A DNA stretch of 64,000 nucleotides from Caballeronia sp. NK8 (GCF_018408855.1 NZ_AP024325.1:620001-684000), one strand, 5' to 3'; counted from the stretch's first letter, positions 52,017-61,616 are shown. The notes: generated by a model from the letters alone, not told the origin. Translations and numbers: made by a program.

Positions 52017-52356
52017 GAGAACTCCTGAGGAGGAGGATGATGCTATCGACGCGTTTGGAGAAATGCGCGATTCAGCGCTTTACAACGATAGGTCTGCTCG
52101 CCTCGTTTTGCATTTGCAATACCCCGGTGTCCTGTTACTGACGATGTTCGAGTGCGGCGCGCGATTGGAAGTATTGAAGCGTGCAGTCGTATCCCGCACG
52201 TGTCGAAGACGAGGCGTTGTGTAAGCGCGCGTATCCGCTGGTGCGGTAGATACGTTGCGATACAGATGGGCCGTGCTGGCTCAGCCAGAATGAGTGGGCG
52301 GGAAGGGGTAGCTCTCGCTGCGGCGGCCGGCCCGAACTGAATCGCGCAAAGGGATT
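52017..52356 (-). other. Intergenic region of 340 bases with the epoxide hydrolase control region
   Basis: No gene is supported. The region contains the 76-bp module C in the orientation of the epoxide hydrolase gene, followed on the minus strand by GCTTCAATAC, a possible -10 region similar to that after copy B. Confidence 0.6.
52189..52264 (-). promoter_or_regulatory. 76-bp GTATC/GATAC regulatory module, copy C
   Basis: Read on the minus strand from 52264, the segment has TGTATCGCAA at its start, GTATC at positions 2 and 12, inverted GATAC at 30, TTACACA at 41, GACAC at 61 and GGATAC at its end (72-76). Box positions agree with copies A and B some 41 kb away although the bases between have diverged. 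That pattern indicates selection for protein binding rather than recent duplication. Confidence 0.7.
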
Positions 52357-53535
52357 TCAGGCGCGCGACAATGTGTCGATGCCACGCCGGTCACGCAGGA
52401 TCGCAAGCAACAGGGCCGTGATGCCGCACAGGGTGATGAGCGTCATCAGCGCACCCGGGCCTATATGGACCAGCACCCAGGCGCCGAGTGCCGGGAAGCC
52501 GAACACGCCGACAAAATACGAAGCGACGAACCATGTCAGCGCGGCGTGACGGTGGCCTGCATCGGAGTCGTTGACCACCTGCGTCTCGATCACCGGATAG
52601 ACGAGTCCGAAGCCGGTGCCGAGCAACACCGCGCTCGCGGAATGAAACATTACGTGATAGGGCACCGCGAACGTCGCGAGGATGCCGAGCACCATGAGCG
52701 TGAGCAGGACTTTCGTCGCCGCCTCCCGGCGCGCACGAATCACGAATTGCCCGAGCAGCCAGCGCGTGGCGGCAACCGTCACGGCGTAGACGCTGAAGAA
52801 CGTGCCCGCATGCGCGCCCGTGCCTTGCATGAGCGACATCTGGAAGGTCATCAGGCCCGAGAACACGCACGCGCCCAGCGCGATCATCACGATCGGATAG
52901 ACTGCGCGCGTGTGGAATATCGCGTGAACATTGCGCAGCCCTTGTTTCTGAACTGGCGATAGTCGCTTGCACGGCGCAGTCCTGCCGAAGCTTTCCAGCA
53001 TCAGCGCGCCGATCACGCAGAGGCCGCCGATCAGGTACAGCACGCTGTTGACGGGCCAGTGCCAGTAGCGGATCGTGAGCGCCGCGAGTCCCGGTCCGCC
53101 GGTCATGCCCGTCATCTGGAACGTACCAAGGCGCAGAAACCAGCGGCCACGATCGGAATCGCTCGTGCGCTCGGCCAGCGCCATCGGCGCGGCCAGATAG
53201 AAGGAGCCCCAGCCGAAGCCCATGAAAAAACCGGGCAGCACGTTCAGCGGGCTCACGCGCTCGACGAACCCGAAACCCGCCAGCCCCAACGCGATGAACA
53301 GTGCGGACAGCGCAGTCATGCGCGCGGCGCCGACGTGCCGGGCAAGCCAGCCGACGAGCAAGATGCCGCCAAAGGTGCCGAGCATCGCGCCTGCGAGCGC
53401 CTCTCCGGTATCGAGATCATTTCCGCCGAGGAGCTTGAAATGCATCGAGAGAAGAAAGGTTGCGCCATACCCGCAGGCGGTAAGCAAAGTACCGGTCAGC
53501 ACGAGAAGAGCGCTGGATGCGTTCATGAGCGGCAT
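52357..53535 (-). CDS. MFS transporter
   Basis: The 392-residue protein has 12 predicted helices and MFS-type loops (LARHVGAARMTALSALFIAL between helices 2 and 3). It resembles the arabinose-efflux-like general transporters. The ATG at 53535 (MPLMNASS) is followed directly by the first helix; a longer frame to 53592 adds a polar stretch unlike the family, and 53526 is also possible. No strong ribosome site is seen for any of them. The substrate is unknown. Confidence 0.8.
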   Translation of the reverse strand: MPLMNASSALLVLTGTLLTACGYGATFLLSMHFKLLGGNDLDTGEALAGAMLGTFGGILLVGWLARHVGAARMTALSALFIALGLAGFGFVERVSPLNVLPGFFMGFGWGSFYLAAPMALAERTSDSDRGRWFLRLGTFQMTGMTGGPGLAALTIRYWHWPVNSVLYLIGGLCVIGALMLESFGRTAPCKRLSPVQKQGLRNVHAIFHTRAVYPIVMIALGACVFSGLMTFQMSLMQGTGAHAGTFFSVYAVTVAATRWLLGQFVIRARREAATKVLLTLMVLGILATFAVPYHVMFHSASAVLLGTGFGLVYPVIETQVVNDSDAGHRHAALTWFVASYFVGVFGFPALGAWVLVHIGPGALMTLITLCGITALLLAILRDRRGIDTLSRA

Positions 53536-53774
53536 CGACGAAAAAGTTAGCGCGACTGGATCAGTCTCCGACTCATGATCGCACGACGGCAAGGAACTTG
53601 CGGAGATCGAGGCGGCTCGAGGGATAGAGACAACTCCACGATTTAATACTCAGCTAACTTCACGCCAATACGCTGGCCTATATCGAAACGCTCCGGAAAG
53701 AGTCGACACGACTTTCCAGCGAATGACTCGATATGGATCGAGCGGTTCCTTGGAATACCTGGTAAATGCGCTGA

Positions 53775-54348
53775 ACTCAATACACGTGCGCCGATCCGTT
53801 GCACCACGGCGGGCGACGTTAGCGGCCCCGCCAGAAAGCCGAGCGCAAACGGCATGATCGCGATGCCCGATGCAAGCGGCGACCAATGCAGTCCGGTTTG
53901 CAGATAGATGCCCTAAAGGAGGAAGAAAGCGCTGTTGCAATAAAACAGGAACGACAGCAATAGCCCGAGTGAAAAGGCCGGATTGCGGAAGAGCCGCAGA
54001 TCGACCAGCGGATCACGGCGTTTTGCCTGAGCGTGGCGCTCGGTCCGGACGAACCACGCGCAAGCCGGCGCGACCAGCGCGGACATGACGAGCGTTCAGG
54101 CAGGCCATCCGGCCTCACGGCCATGCGTCAGCGGATAGATCACGAGCAGCAGCATCAGCGACAGTGGCATCACGCCCGCCATGTCGACCCGGGTCCGCAC
54201 AGCGGGCCGGCTTTCGGGCAGGAAGTACCACGCTCCGATAAAGGCGAGCAGGCCGACAGGCACGTTGAGTAGAAAGATGCTGCGCCAGTCGAGTCCGAAA
54301 GGGGGGGACGTGATGAGTGCTCCGCCGCCGAGTTGCCCGGCGATGGCT
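53775..54348 (-). pseudogene. Remnant of a DHA2-family MFS drug transporter
   Basis: On the minus strand, conserved DHA2 pieces appear in shifted frames: AIAGQLGGGALITSPPF, then DWRSIFLLNVPVGLLAFIGA after a frameshift in a run of seven C, a TGA after HGREAGWPA, then DPLVDLRLFRNPAFSLGLLL, a TAG after NSAFFLL, and GIYLQTGLHWSPLASGIAIM. Similarity ends near 53775. Both ends are missing: the left end fades into unrelated sequence, and the right end abuts the 3' end of the patatin gene. It is a decayed fragment. Confidence 0.85.
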
Positions 54349-55584
54349 TCACGCGCGCAGCGCTCGCCCCAACGCGTGCTCGCCTTTCGTACGAAGGTGC
54401 GCCTCTACCCGATGCACATCGTGCGTGACGAAGCCATGTTCGCGGCTCGGAATATCGAACCAGTCGCGATGCGCAAGCGAGTTACGGCAATCGTCCAGAC
54501 CCGTCTGCCAATGTTCGCGCATCGTATCGAAACTGAACTCGAAGTCCTTCGAGCTGCCTTCGTACGACTTGTTCTTGTAGATCAGATGCACGACGTTGAT
54601 CGAACTGCCGTCGGCGGCCGCTTTGGCGATACGGAAGATCGGGTCGGTCTTCGCGACATTCTCCGGCACATGCTTGAGCACTTCCTTGAGAAGCCGCGCG
54701 TGTTTCTGCCGGTCGGCGAGCAGGTCAGTGATCGCGCGTGTGCGGCTCGAGTACTGGATGTCCTTGGTGCGTTCTGAAATGTCGAGGAAATCAACGGGCG
54801 TCTTGCCGCGCGCGCTCCATAGATCGACCTGAAAAATCAGGGAATTCTTGTGCTCGGCCTCCGCGAGGATTTCGGTGAGCGGCGTATTCGACACGAGGCC
54901 GCCGTCCCAGTAGTACTCGCCGTCGATCTCGATAGCCGGAAAGCCCGGCGGCAATGCGCCCGACGCCATGAAATGCTCCGGCACCAGGCGGATTCTCGTA
55001 TTGTCGAAATAGACGAGATTCCCGGTGCGCACGTTCACCGCGCCCACGGACACCCGAATCGGACCATCGTTGATGCGATCGAAGTCGGCGTAATTCAGCA
55101 GGGTGGCCTTGAGCGCCGCGGTGTCGTAATAGCTGACACGGGCGGGATCGAGCCGGTCGAGACCCGCGAGCGGCAACGGGATGCGCGGCACGAAGAAGCC
55201 CGGCTGGCCTTCCGCCAGAGCGCGTCCTGCCGCCCAGTTGCTGGTCCACTTGCGTACGAGCTCATTCAGGCCCGCGTACGGCAACATCAACGCGCCGGCA
55301 TTCGCGACCCAGTCGCGCGGCCGGCAGATCGCATTCCAGAATCCGTGCAGCGCTCTCACGCGGTCCTCCGGCGCATTGCCGGCGATGATCGCTGTATTCA
55401 GCGCGCCGATCGACACGCCCGCAATCCACGTCGGCTCGATGCGCGCTTCGGCGAGACTTTCGACCACGCCGGCCTGATACGAGCCCAGCGCGCCGCCGCC
55501 CTGCAGAACGAGTGCTATCTCATCGTAGCGCGGCATCGCGAACTCATCGGACGGCCGGCTGATTTCCTTTAGTTCGTTGCGCAT
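54349..55584 (-). CDS. Patatin-like phospholipase
   Basis: The 411-residue protein has the patatin fold: glycine-rich oxyanion loop LQGGGALGSYQAGV (about residues 27-40), nucleophile S58 in GVSIG and the catalytic aspartate D227 in WDGG. The C-terminal part (DFEFSFDTMREHWQTG) is of the DUF3734 type often fused to patatins next to 3-hydroxybutyrate dehydrogenase genes. It starts 9 bases after that dehydrogenase gene and is likely co-transcribed. It may act on lipid or PHB-granule esters. The last residues abut the MFS pseudogene and may be altered. Confidence 0.88.
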   Translation of the reverse strand: MRNELKEISRPSDEFAMPRYDEIALVLQGGGALGSYQAGVVESLAEARIEPTWIAGVSIGALNTAIIAGNAPEDRVRALHGFWNAICRPRDWVANAGALMLPYAGLNELVRKWTSNWAAGRALAEGQPGFFVPRIPLPLAGLDRLDPARVSYYDTAALKATLLNYADFDRINDGPIRVSVGAVNVRTGNLVYFDNTRIRLVPEHFMASGALPPGFPAIEIDGEYYWDGGLVSNTPLTEILAEAEHKNSLIFQVDLWSARGKTPVDFLDISERTKDIQYSSRTRAITDLLADRQKHARLLKEVLKHVPENVAKTDPIFRIAKAAADGSSINVVHLIYKNKSYEGSSKDFEFSFDTMREHWQTGLDDCRNSLAHRDWFDIPSREHGFVTHDVHRVEAHLRTKGEHALGRALRA

Positions 55585-55593
55585 GGGTCACCC

Positions 55594-56376
55594 TTATTTC
55601 ATTTCCCAGCCGTGGCTCACGATGATCGACTGGCCCGTCAGCGCGGACGATTCGAAACCCGCGAGAAAGGCCACGGTGTTCGCGACGTCTTCGACCGTGG
55701 TGAATTCGCCGTCGACGGTTTCCTTCAGCATCACGTTCTTCACGACGTCCTGCTCGGAGATGCCAAGTTCTTTCGCCTGCTCGGGGATCTGCTTTTCCAC
55801 GAGCGGCGTGCGCACGAAACCGGGACACACGACGTTCGCGCGAACCCTGCGTGGACCGCCTTCCTTGGCGACGACACGGGCAAGACCCAGCAAGCCGTGC
55901 TTGGCCGTGACGTACGCCGACTTCAGCTTCGACGCTTCATGCGAGTGCACCGAGCCCATATAGATGATCGAGCCGCCGCGCTTGCTGTCGTACATGTGTC
56001 TGATAGCGGCCTTGGTGGTCAGGAACGCGCCGTCGAGATGAATGGCGAGCATCTTCTTCCAGTCGGCGAATGCGTACGCTTCGACCGGTGCGACGATCTG
56101 AATGCCCGCGTTCGACACGAGCACGTCGATGCTGCCGAGTTCCTTCACCGTGCGCTCGATGCCTGCGTTGACGGCTTCTTCGCTCGTCACGTCCATCGAG
56201 ACGGCGATCGCCTTGCCGCCGCTTTCGACGATGCTCGCAGCTACCTTTTGCGCATTCGCGAGATTCAGATCGGCGATGACGACCGCTGCGCCCAGGCTCG
56301 CGAGCTTGCGCGCGCATTGCTCGCCGATACCGCTGGCTGCGCCCGTCACGAGCGCGACTTTGTCTTGCAGAGACAT
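55594..56376 (-). CDS. 3-hydroxybutyrate dehydrogenase
   Basis: The 260-residue SDR has TGAASGIG at residues 11-18, NAG near 89-91 and the catalytic triad S142, Y155, K159. The segments [21 protein letters not shown] and [18 protein letters not shown] are typical of 3-hydroxybutyrate dehydrogenases, which oxidise 3-hydroxybutyrate to acetoacetate with NAD in PHB and ketone-body turnover. The ATG at 56376 follows AAAGGAAA. It lies between acetoacetate decarboxylase and patatin genes, a frequent arrangement in this group. Confidence 0.92.
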   Translation of the reverse strand: MSLQDKVALVTGAASGIGEQCARKLASLGAAVVIADLNLANAQKVAASIVESGGKAIAVSMDVTSEEAVNAGIERTVKELGSIDVLVSNAGIQIVAPVEAYAFADWKKMLAIHLDGAFLTTKAAIRHMYDSKRGGSIIYMGSVHSHEASKLKSAYVTAKHGLLGLARVVAKEGGPRRVRANVVCPGFVRTPLVEKQIPEQAKELGISEQDVVKNVMLKETVDGEFTTVEDVANTVAFLAGFESSALTGQSIIVSHGWEMK

Positions 56377-56396
56377 GTTGATTTCCTTTATCCGGA

Positions 56397-57195
56397 TCAG
56401 ACAGCGTGGAGGGAGGATTCCCGCGCGTGTTTCGCGTGTTGCGTGTTCTGCGCGAGATAGTCGAAGGCCACTTCGCCGATATCGAGCGTGAGATCGGCAA
56501 TGACGTGGCGCGCGGCGACCACGCGCTTTACCGGCAGGTCGGCGACCGGCGCGAGCGCATGTGCGTGGAGTTCGAGGGCGGCGGGGCCGCTCCATGCACC
56601 GAGCACGGTGACGTCGCGCAGAAAGAAGCGCACGAGCTCGCAGACGCGCACGCTGCCGTCGACGTGCGGAATAACCTTCAGCAGATAGTTGGGCGTGTCG
56701 GCGAGCTTCGCGCGCTCCGCCTCGATGTTGAGCGCGTGATGCTTGTAGCCCATCGTGCCCGTCGCCACGCGTTGCGTGCCGTAGTCGAGCGTGCCGAGCA
56801 GCGTATCGTTACCGTCGACGCCGAGCGTCGGGCGCGCGAGCTTCTTCGGAAAGCCCCAGATTTCACGTCCGCCGGCAATCGGACCCTCGTCGTCGAGGTA
56901 CATCGAGTGCGTGTAGTTCGCGAGGCGCCCGTCCATGTCGCGCACGGAAATCACCTGACCGCTTTTCCGTGTAGTCGCCGAAGCCCGACGAATCCGGCAT
57001 GCGGATGAATTCATAATGGACGAGCGCGTTCTCGGGCCGCAGCGGCTCCGGCACGATGGCGCGTAACGCGTCCATATCGGTTTCGTAGGAGATGATGAAG
57101 TATTCGCGATTGCAGAACCGGAACGGCGGGCGCGGATAGGCCGGATTGTGAAACGGCATTGCGAAGGCGGACTGGCGGATGGAGTCGATGTCCAT
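56397..57195 (-). pseudogene. adc: Acetoacetate decarboxylase, frameshifted
   Basis: The first 84 codons ([15 protein letters not shown]... to FGDYTE) and the rest ([20 protein letters not shown] onward) are in different frames. They join perfectly as TESGQV if one A is removed from the run of four (plus-strand TTTT at 56963-56966). The second part has the family core [19 protein letters not shown] with the Schiff-base lysine region. The enzyme turns acetoacetate to acetone and CO2. Apart from the shift the gene is intact, so this may be a recent mutation or a base-calling error. Confidence 0.85.
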
Positions 57196-57416
57196 GTGAT
57201 CTCTTCATGTGGGAGGGAAGGGAACCACCCGCGCTGCGCGTTTCATTCGCTGCGCGTGGAAGGCTTGGTGTAGTCATGTTGAGCCAGCAGAGTTAGCGCG
57301 GAATTATTTGTCGCTGCTAACGCCATGCTGGATAGCGCAGAACCACGTTACAGCGCACAGGGCGCCTGTCGCTCAAGTCGATGAAGGCGCTTTATCAGAA
57401 TTCGCGATTGCGCCCG

Positions 57417-57740
57417 TCAATCTTTTGCTTGTTGTGGGAGAAGCCGCCAATTGAGAGTGGCATAGCCGGCTTGACGACGCAGGAGGGCGCGGAGGCGTGC
57501 GAGCACCTCGCGAACATCGAACGGTTTGAGTATGCAATCGTCCGCGCCAATATCGAGAATATGCACGCGCGCCTCAGGATCGCCGGATATGTTGAAGGTC
57601 AGTACCGGCACCTTGTTGCCCGACTCTCGCGACGCTCGGGGCAGTTCGAGAGCGCCGCCGCACATCAGGCCCAGATCGAGCAGGACAACAGTATAGTAAG
57701 CAGCGCCGATGGCGAGCCTGCCGGCGCGCGCGTCGCATGA
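57417..57740 (-). pseudogene. Remnant of an OmpR-type response regulator receiver domain
   Basis: The frame encodes YYTVVLLDLGLMCGG (phospho-acceptor strand), VPVLTFNISGDPEARVHILD and GADDCILKPFDVREVLARLRALLRR (lysine and helix 5), then stops after 18 more residues. The first third of the receiver, with its acidic pair, is missing, and the winged-helix domain is absent. No histidine kinase is adjacent. It is a decayed fragment. Confidence 0.75.
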
Positions 57741-57950
57741 TATTTCTTCTGAGTTACGGCCTTCTGGCCGCCGTTCAAGAAATCTGGGTTCAGTCCAATA
57801 AATTCGGCCTCCGAATATATTCGATCAGTCATCCCAGAAGATGTGCCCGTTGCCGCCTGGGTTGATGCGATCAGTCGAGCAAATGTAGTGTAGATAGATC
57901 GATCGATTGCTTTAGTCTGTCCTGCCGAAATAGGACAGACATGTCGCAGG

Positions 57951-58703
57951 TCAGCCGATCAGCGCTGTCAGTGCAACAAGTTCGCGTTGCGTGGCGATGC
58001 CCAGCTTCGCGAATGCGCGCTGCTTGTAGGTGACGACGCTCGCTGGCGACAGAGCGAGCATGGCGCCCGCAGTTTTGGCCGTCTCGCCACCCCCGAGCAG
58101 TCTGGCCACCGAGCGTTCACGTTCGGACAGCACGGTGTGCCATTTGACCGACAATTCGCGCGATATGCGTGGCGTCGCCAACAGCCTCAAGTGAATGGAC
58201 ACGAGCGAGACCAGCAGGTCAGCGAATCCGGTAATGCGAGTTTTGTCTTCGTCGCTGAAACGACCCATCTCGGTTGAGCGATAGAGGCTGAGAAAGGCCG
58301 TGTTGTCCAAGTCCGGCACGATGATCGACAACTTGTCCACCAGGCCCGGTTCGAGAAAGAAACGCTCGTAATAGGTTTCGTCGAATTGGCGTTCGGGCAT
58401 CAGCGAACGCATGACCGGTTTGGCTGACGGCGTGGCTCCGGAGGTGACGAACTCATGCACAAGCGGATCGTCGCGATAGCAGCCACCGACATATGCCTCC
58501 GTCAAACGTTCGCCGGCACTCTTGCGTCGGCTTGCGAACGCAGACAGTTCCGCATGGCGCGTCCTGACGTTGACCAGCACGCAATGATCGACATCAACCA
58601 GTCCTTGAAGCGCATCGATAAGGCCGAAGCCGAATTCGTTCGTGCCTGCCGCGCGAACACAATGGGAGAAGGGGAGGATGCCTGCACAGTCTCGCGCGTT
58701 CAT
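57951..58703 (-). CDS. LuxR-family transcriptional regulator
   Basis: The 250-residue protein has an N-terminal sensor region (about 1-170) without the conserved residues of acyl-homoserine-lactone receptors, and a C-terminal LuxR helix-turn-helix (LSERERSVARLLGGGETAKT and SPASVVTYKQRAFAKLGIATQREL). I chose the ATG at 58703; a longer frame to 58823 adds a basic stretch unlike the family. No synthase gene is present. It is divergent from the CPBP-type protease gene, with 433 bases between. Confidence 0.85.
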   Translation of the reverse strand: MNARDCAGILPFSHCVRAAGTNEFGFGLIDALQGLVDVDHCVLVNVRTRHAELSAFASRRKSAGERLTEAYVGGCYRDDPLVHEFVTSGATPSAKPVMRSLMPERQFDETYYERFFLEPGLVDKLSIIVPDLDNTAFLSLYRSTEMGRFSDEDKTRITGFADLLVSLVSIHLRLLATPRISRELSVKWHTVLSERERSVARLLGGGETAKTAGAMLALSPASVVTYKQRAFAKLGIATQRELVALTALIG

Positions 58704-59136
58704 AGTTAGCTCAGCCTTGAAAACGATGCCGTGTGATCGCGCTCGAAGAGCATGAGCCGATTGCCGGTTGAGCGCCGGGCGGCAATCGCGCGTGAGCAGT
58801 TCGGCTAGACTGTGCCGCAACAATTCGAAAGGATTAGCTCACGCAATTGAACTTAAAGAGTCAATACCTATATAAGTCCACTTGCATACCACTTATAGGG
58901 TGGACGCCATACTAAAGACCTCAAATCTGTGCGTCTTGTCGAATTATCCCTTCAGAGGTGACGATTTCGGCATAGGCGCGAGAATTACGTTCTTCGATTG
59001 GTTCACGCTGGTACTAGACGTGCCGCGACGCAAACAATGGCGCGAACGTTCAGCTCTGCAAGTCGGCACTCAACCCGCTGATCACACGAAGACTGCATCA
59101 TTCACGCCTCGTCCGACCCGCTGAAGGGACAAGTTC
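58704..59136. other. Divergent intergenic region of 433 bases without a credible gene
   Basis: The region between the LuxR-type gene and the CPBP gene contains a lower-GC stretch around 58840-58930. A short plus-strand frame begins with TTG near 58882, but it has no ribosome site and no recognisable sequence. It probably contains promoters for both flanking genes. Confidence 0.5.
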
Positions 59137-59991
59137 ATGATCGCCGTGCCTTTCATCGCGCTTGCTCTTGCTGTTCCCGCAGTGTGGTCACCGGCGGCGC
59201 GGTGGCTCGCGCCGAGCCTGCTCGCGGTTGGGTATGGCGCAGCATTCGTTAATGGTCAACTGGACCCGCTCGCCGCAGTACCGCTCGTGCTGTTGCTGGT
59301 GGCGGCGTATGCAGTCGGGCCGCATCGCAAAGAGTGGATGCGTTGTTTGGGTCACGCATTGTTCATTGCGCTGGCCCTTGCGTTGAGCATGCACTGGGTG
59401 CCGGGTTTCCATAACCCGCGCGTCATTGGACCCGAGCGTTTTACAGCGGATGCCGTGCCGTTCACAATGTTTCTGAATCTCGACAAGCCGCTCGTCGGTT
59501 TCTGGCTGCTGTTGGCTTTGCCCTGGACGCGTCCGCGCCACAAAGCGCTGACATCTTTGAAAGCGGGGATGGCGAGTTTGGCGGGCACGACCAGCGCCTG
59601 TTTGATTCTCGCGCTCGTGCTCGGAATCGTGAGATGGGAACCGAAGTGGCCTACGTCCACTTGGCTCTTCATGCTCAATAACCTGTTGCTCGTCACGCTG
59701 ACTGAAGAAGCACTGTTCAGAGGCTATCTCCAGGGTGGATTGTCGCGGTTGCTCAAGCGCTTCGCTCACGCTGACATGATTGCGCTGTTCATTGCCGCGG
59801 CTGTATTCGGTCTCGCGCATTTTCCAGGCGGGTGGCATTGGATCGTGCTGACGAGCGTCGCGGGCATCGGCTATGGACTGGCGTATCGCTTCGGCGGCTT
59901 GCCCGCCGCGATCTTCGCGCACTTCGGGCTGAACGCGGCGCACTTCCTCCTTTTCACTTACCCGATGCTTCAGGCGCCCGGAGCGTCGTGA
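59137..59991 (+). CDS. CPBP-family intramembrane glutamic protease-like protein
   Basis: The 284-residue protein has about eight membrane helices. The CAAX/CPBP motifs are present: EEALFRG with E190, E191 and R195, then FGLAHFPGG with the second-motif histidine, and HFGLNAAHF near the end. Bacterial members process or protect peptides such as bacteriocins, or have unknown substrates. A weak AAGGGACAAG lies upstream of the ATG. No peptide gene is adjacent. Confidence 0.88.
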   Translation: MIAVPFIALALAVPAVWSPAARWLAPSLLAVGYGAAFVNGQLDPLAAVPLVLLLVAAYAVGPHRKEWMRCLGHALFIALALALSMHWVPGFHNPRVIGPERFTADAVPFTMFLNLDKPLVGFWLLLALPWTRPRHKALTSLKAGMASLAGTTSACLILALVLGIVRWEPKWPTSTWLFMLNNLLLVTLTEEALFRGYLQGGLSRLLKRFAHADMIALFIAAAVFGLAHFPGGWHWIVLTSVAGIGYGLAYRFGGLPAAIFAHFGLNAAHFLLFTYPMLQAPGAS

Positions 59992-60118
59992 AGAAGCGAG
60001 TCAAGTGACGGAGCCGCCGGTTGATCGACCAGAGAGCAACGCTGGCGGGCCACGCGAGCGAGATGGAATTCGATGGAACGCTTGTTTCGCCCTTGGTAAC
60101 TTGACATAACGAAAGTTA

Positions 60119-61030
60119 TCAAACAAAAATTTGTCAGAGCTTTTTAGTAATGTCGGGTTTGAGCTCATTAGAAATGTCCGGTTTTGTCCCTTGAAGGCGC
60201 ACGCTGAGCGCAAGCGTCTTCAAGGGGCTCCACCATGAACGAGCGTGGTTTCATCACGGCGACTATGCACGAACTCGAACGCATCAAAGTGATCGAGGCG
60301 GTCTGCGAGCATCGGCTGACGATGGTGCGGGCTGCCGAGCGACTGGGCCTGTGCGAGCGCCAGATCAGCCGTCTGGCTCGCCGCTATGCCGCGAGTGGTC
60401 CGGCGGGGTTGATCTCGGGCAAGCGCGGACAGCCGAGTAATCGCGAATTACCCGTCGACCTGCGCGCCCGGGCAATGGCGCTGGTGCGCGAGCGCTATGC
60501 CGATTTTGGTCCGACGCTCGCCTGCGAGAAGCTGCGTGAATGTCACAACATCGAGTTGGGCAAGGAAACGGTACGGCGCTGGATGCGCGATGCCGGGCTC
60601 TGGATTCCGCGCAAGCAGCGTCCACCGACGCTACACCAGCCGAGGAACCGCCGATCGTGTCTGGGTGAACTGATTCAGATCGATGGCAGCGATCATCGCT
60701 GGTTCGAGGATCGCGCACCGGCTTGCACGCTGCTGGTGTTTATCGACGACGCCACCAGCCGGCTGATGCTGCTGCATTTCACGCGCAGCGAGTCGACTTT
60801 CAGCTACTTCGAGGCCACGCGCGCGTACATCGAGCGCCATGGCAAGCCAGGCGCGTTCTATAGCGACAAGTTCACGGTGTTTCGCAATGCGCGCGCGGGC
60901 AAGACCGGCAACCCCATGACGCAATTTGGCCGGGCCATGTACGAGCTCAACATCGACACCTTCTGCGCCAATTCGAGCCCGGCCAAGGGTCGCGTGGAAC
61001 GCGCGCATCTGACCTTGCAGGGTGCCGTGT
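60119..61030 (+). mobile_element. Truncated insertion sequence (ISNCY-type)
   Basis: The element begins in an AT-rich stretch with related motifs AATGTCGGGTTT (about 60149) and AATGTCCGGTTTT (about 60172), which look like a terminal region with repeated boxes. It contains the transposase gene. Family-type sequence stops around 61025, just after the third catalytic residue, so the right end is lost. The exact left boundary is approximate. Confidence 0.6.
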
Positions 61031-61137
61031 CAGTAAAAACAGCTCGGCGGGCAGCAAACGGGGAAGTCGACGCACGCGCGCCCTGCCCGTTCGACCCTGC
61101 ATCTTCAACACCGTGTGAGAGCAAAATCCTTGGATAG
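60235..61137 (+). pseudogene. Transposase, 3'-truncated (DDE, ISNCY-type)
   Basis: The frame encodes 300 residues: an HTH region (TMVRAAERLGLCERQISRLARRY) and a DDE core with D in QIDGSDHRWFED, D in FYSDKFTVFR and E in GRVERAHLTLQ. Full-length relatives continue well beyond 400 residues. Here the family sequence ends right after AHLTLQ, and about 40 unrelated codons (AVSVKTARRAANGEV...) follow to the stop. The C-terminal domain is lost, so the enzyme is probably inactive. The truncation point faces another IS end. Confidence 0.8.
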
Positions 61138-61190
61138 ATACGACATCTGTATTTAGCCCGCACCCCGACATCTGTATTTGGCCGTGACAT
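61138..61190 (-). repeat. Terminal repeats of a lost insertion sequence (IS21-like)
   Basis: GACATCTGTATTT occurs twice as direct repeats (61142-61154 and 61167-61179), 25 bases apart, each followed by a GCC-containing stretch. Read on the minus strand the segment begins TGTCACGGCCAAATACAGAT. Multiple short terminal repeats of this kind are typical of IS21-family ends. No IS21 transposase gene is nearby, so only one end remains. Family assignment is inference. Confidence 0.5.
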
Positions 61191-61259
61191 TTTCGAGTAA
61201 ACGGCGGGGTCGAGGGCCAGTCATCGCCCATTTGAGGCAGCGCCCCGCGTCGCCCACCG

Positions 61260-61616
61260 GTGCGACGTTGTCCGTCCAATAGACGACATTCAGCCGGTGC
61301 CGATGAAGCCGCAGGCTACCGCTTTCAGATACTTGGCAAACCCGATTCGGACCCGTTCGCCCTGCTGGGGCAACTGGTCCAGAAGATGAAGCGGGCCTTA
61401 AACATGAAGCACCTACAAGCCAATGCTGGCCGCTTGCAAATCATGGACCTGATCGTTCGAGGCCGCGTTGAATGGAACGGCGATCAAGGCGCTAGTCAGC
61501 CAAGCGTGATCATCGACGGACGGCGCATCGAATGGAACGACCTCGGCGCGATGCTTTTGGCGTTCGAAGGATGGCAGTTCCGGCTTGAGATGCTTGACCC
61601 GAGCGACGAGGCTTGA
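61260..61616 (+). pseudogene. 5'-truncated hypothetical gene
   Basis: From about codon 15 the frame reads AGYRFQILGKPDSDPFALLG, followed by QIMDLIVRGRVEWNG, IIDGRRIEWNDLGAMLLAFEGWQFRLEM and a stop. It resembles the C-terminal domain of hypothetical proteins that occur in Burkholderiaceae accessory regions. The first residues look unrelated and no ribosome site is present, so the gene was probably cut by the neighbouring IS events. Function is unknown. Confidence 0.5.

Noticed and set aside
52003..52224. A 73-codon plus-strand frame over the epoxide hydrolase start
   Set aside because: It overlaps the control region and the start of the opposite gene, with no ribosome site or recognisable product.
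58882..59124. An 80-codon plus-strand frame in the gap before the CPBP gene
   Set aside because: It starts with TTG, lacks a ribosome site and shows no family resemblance.
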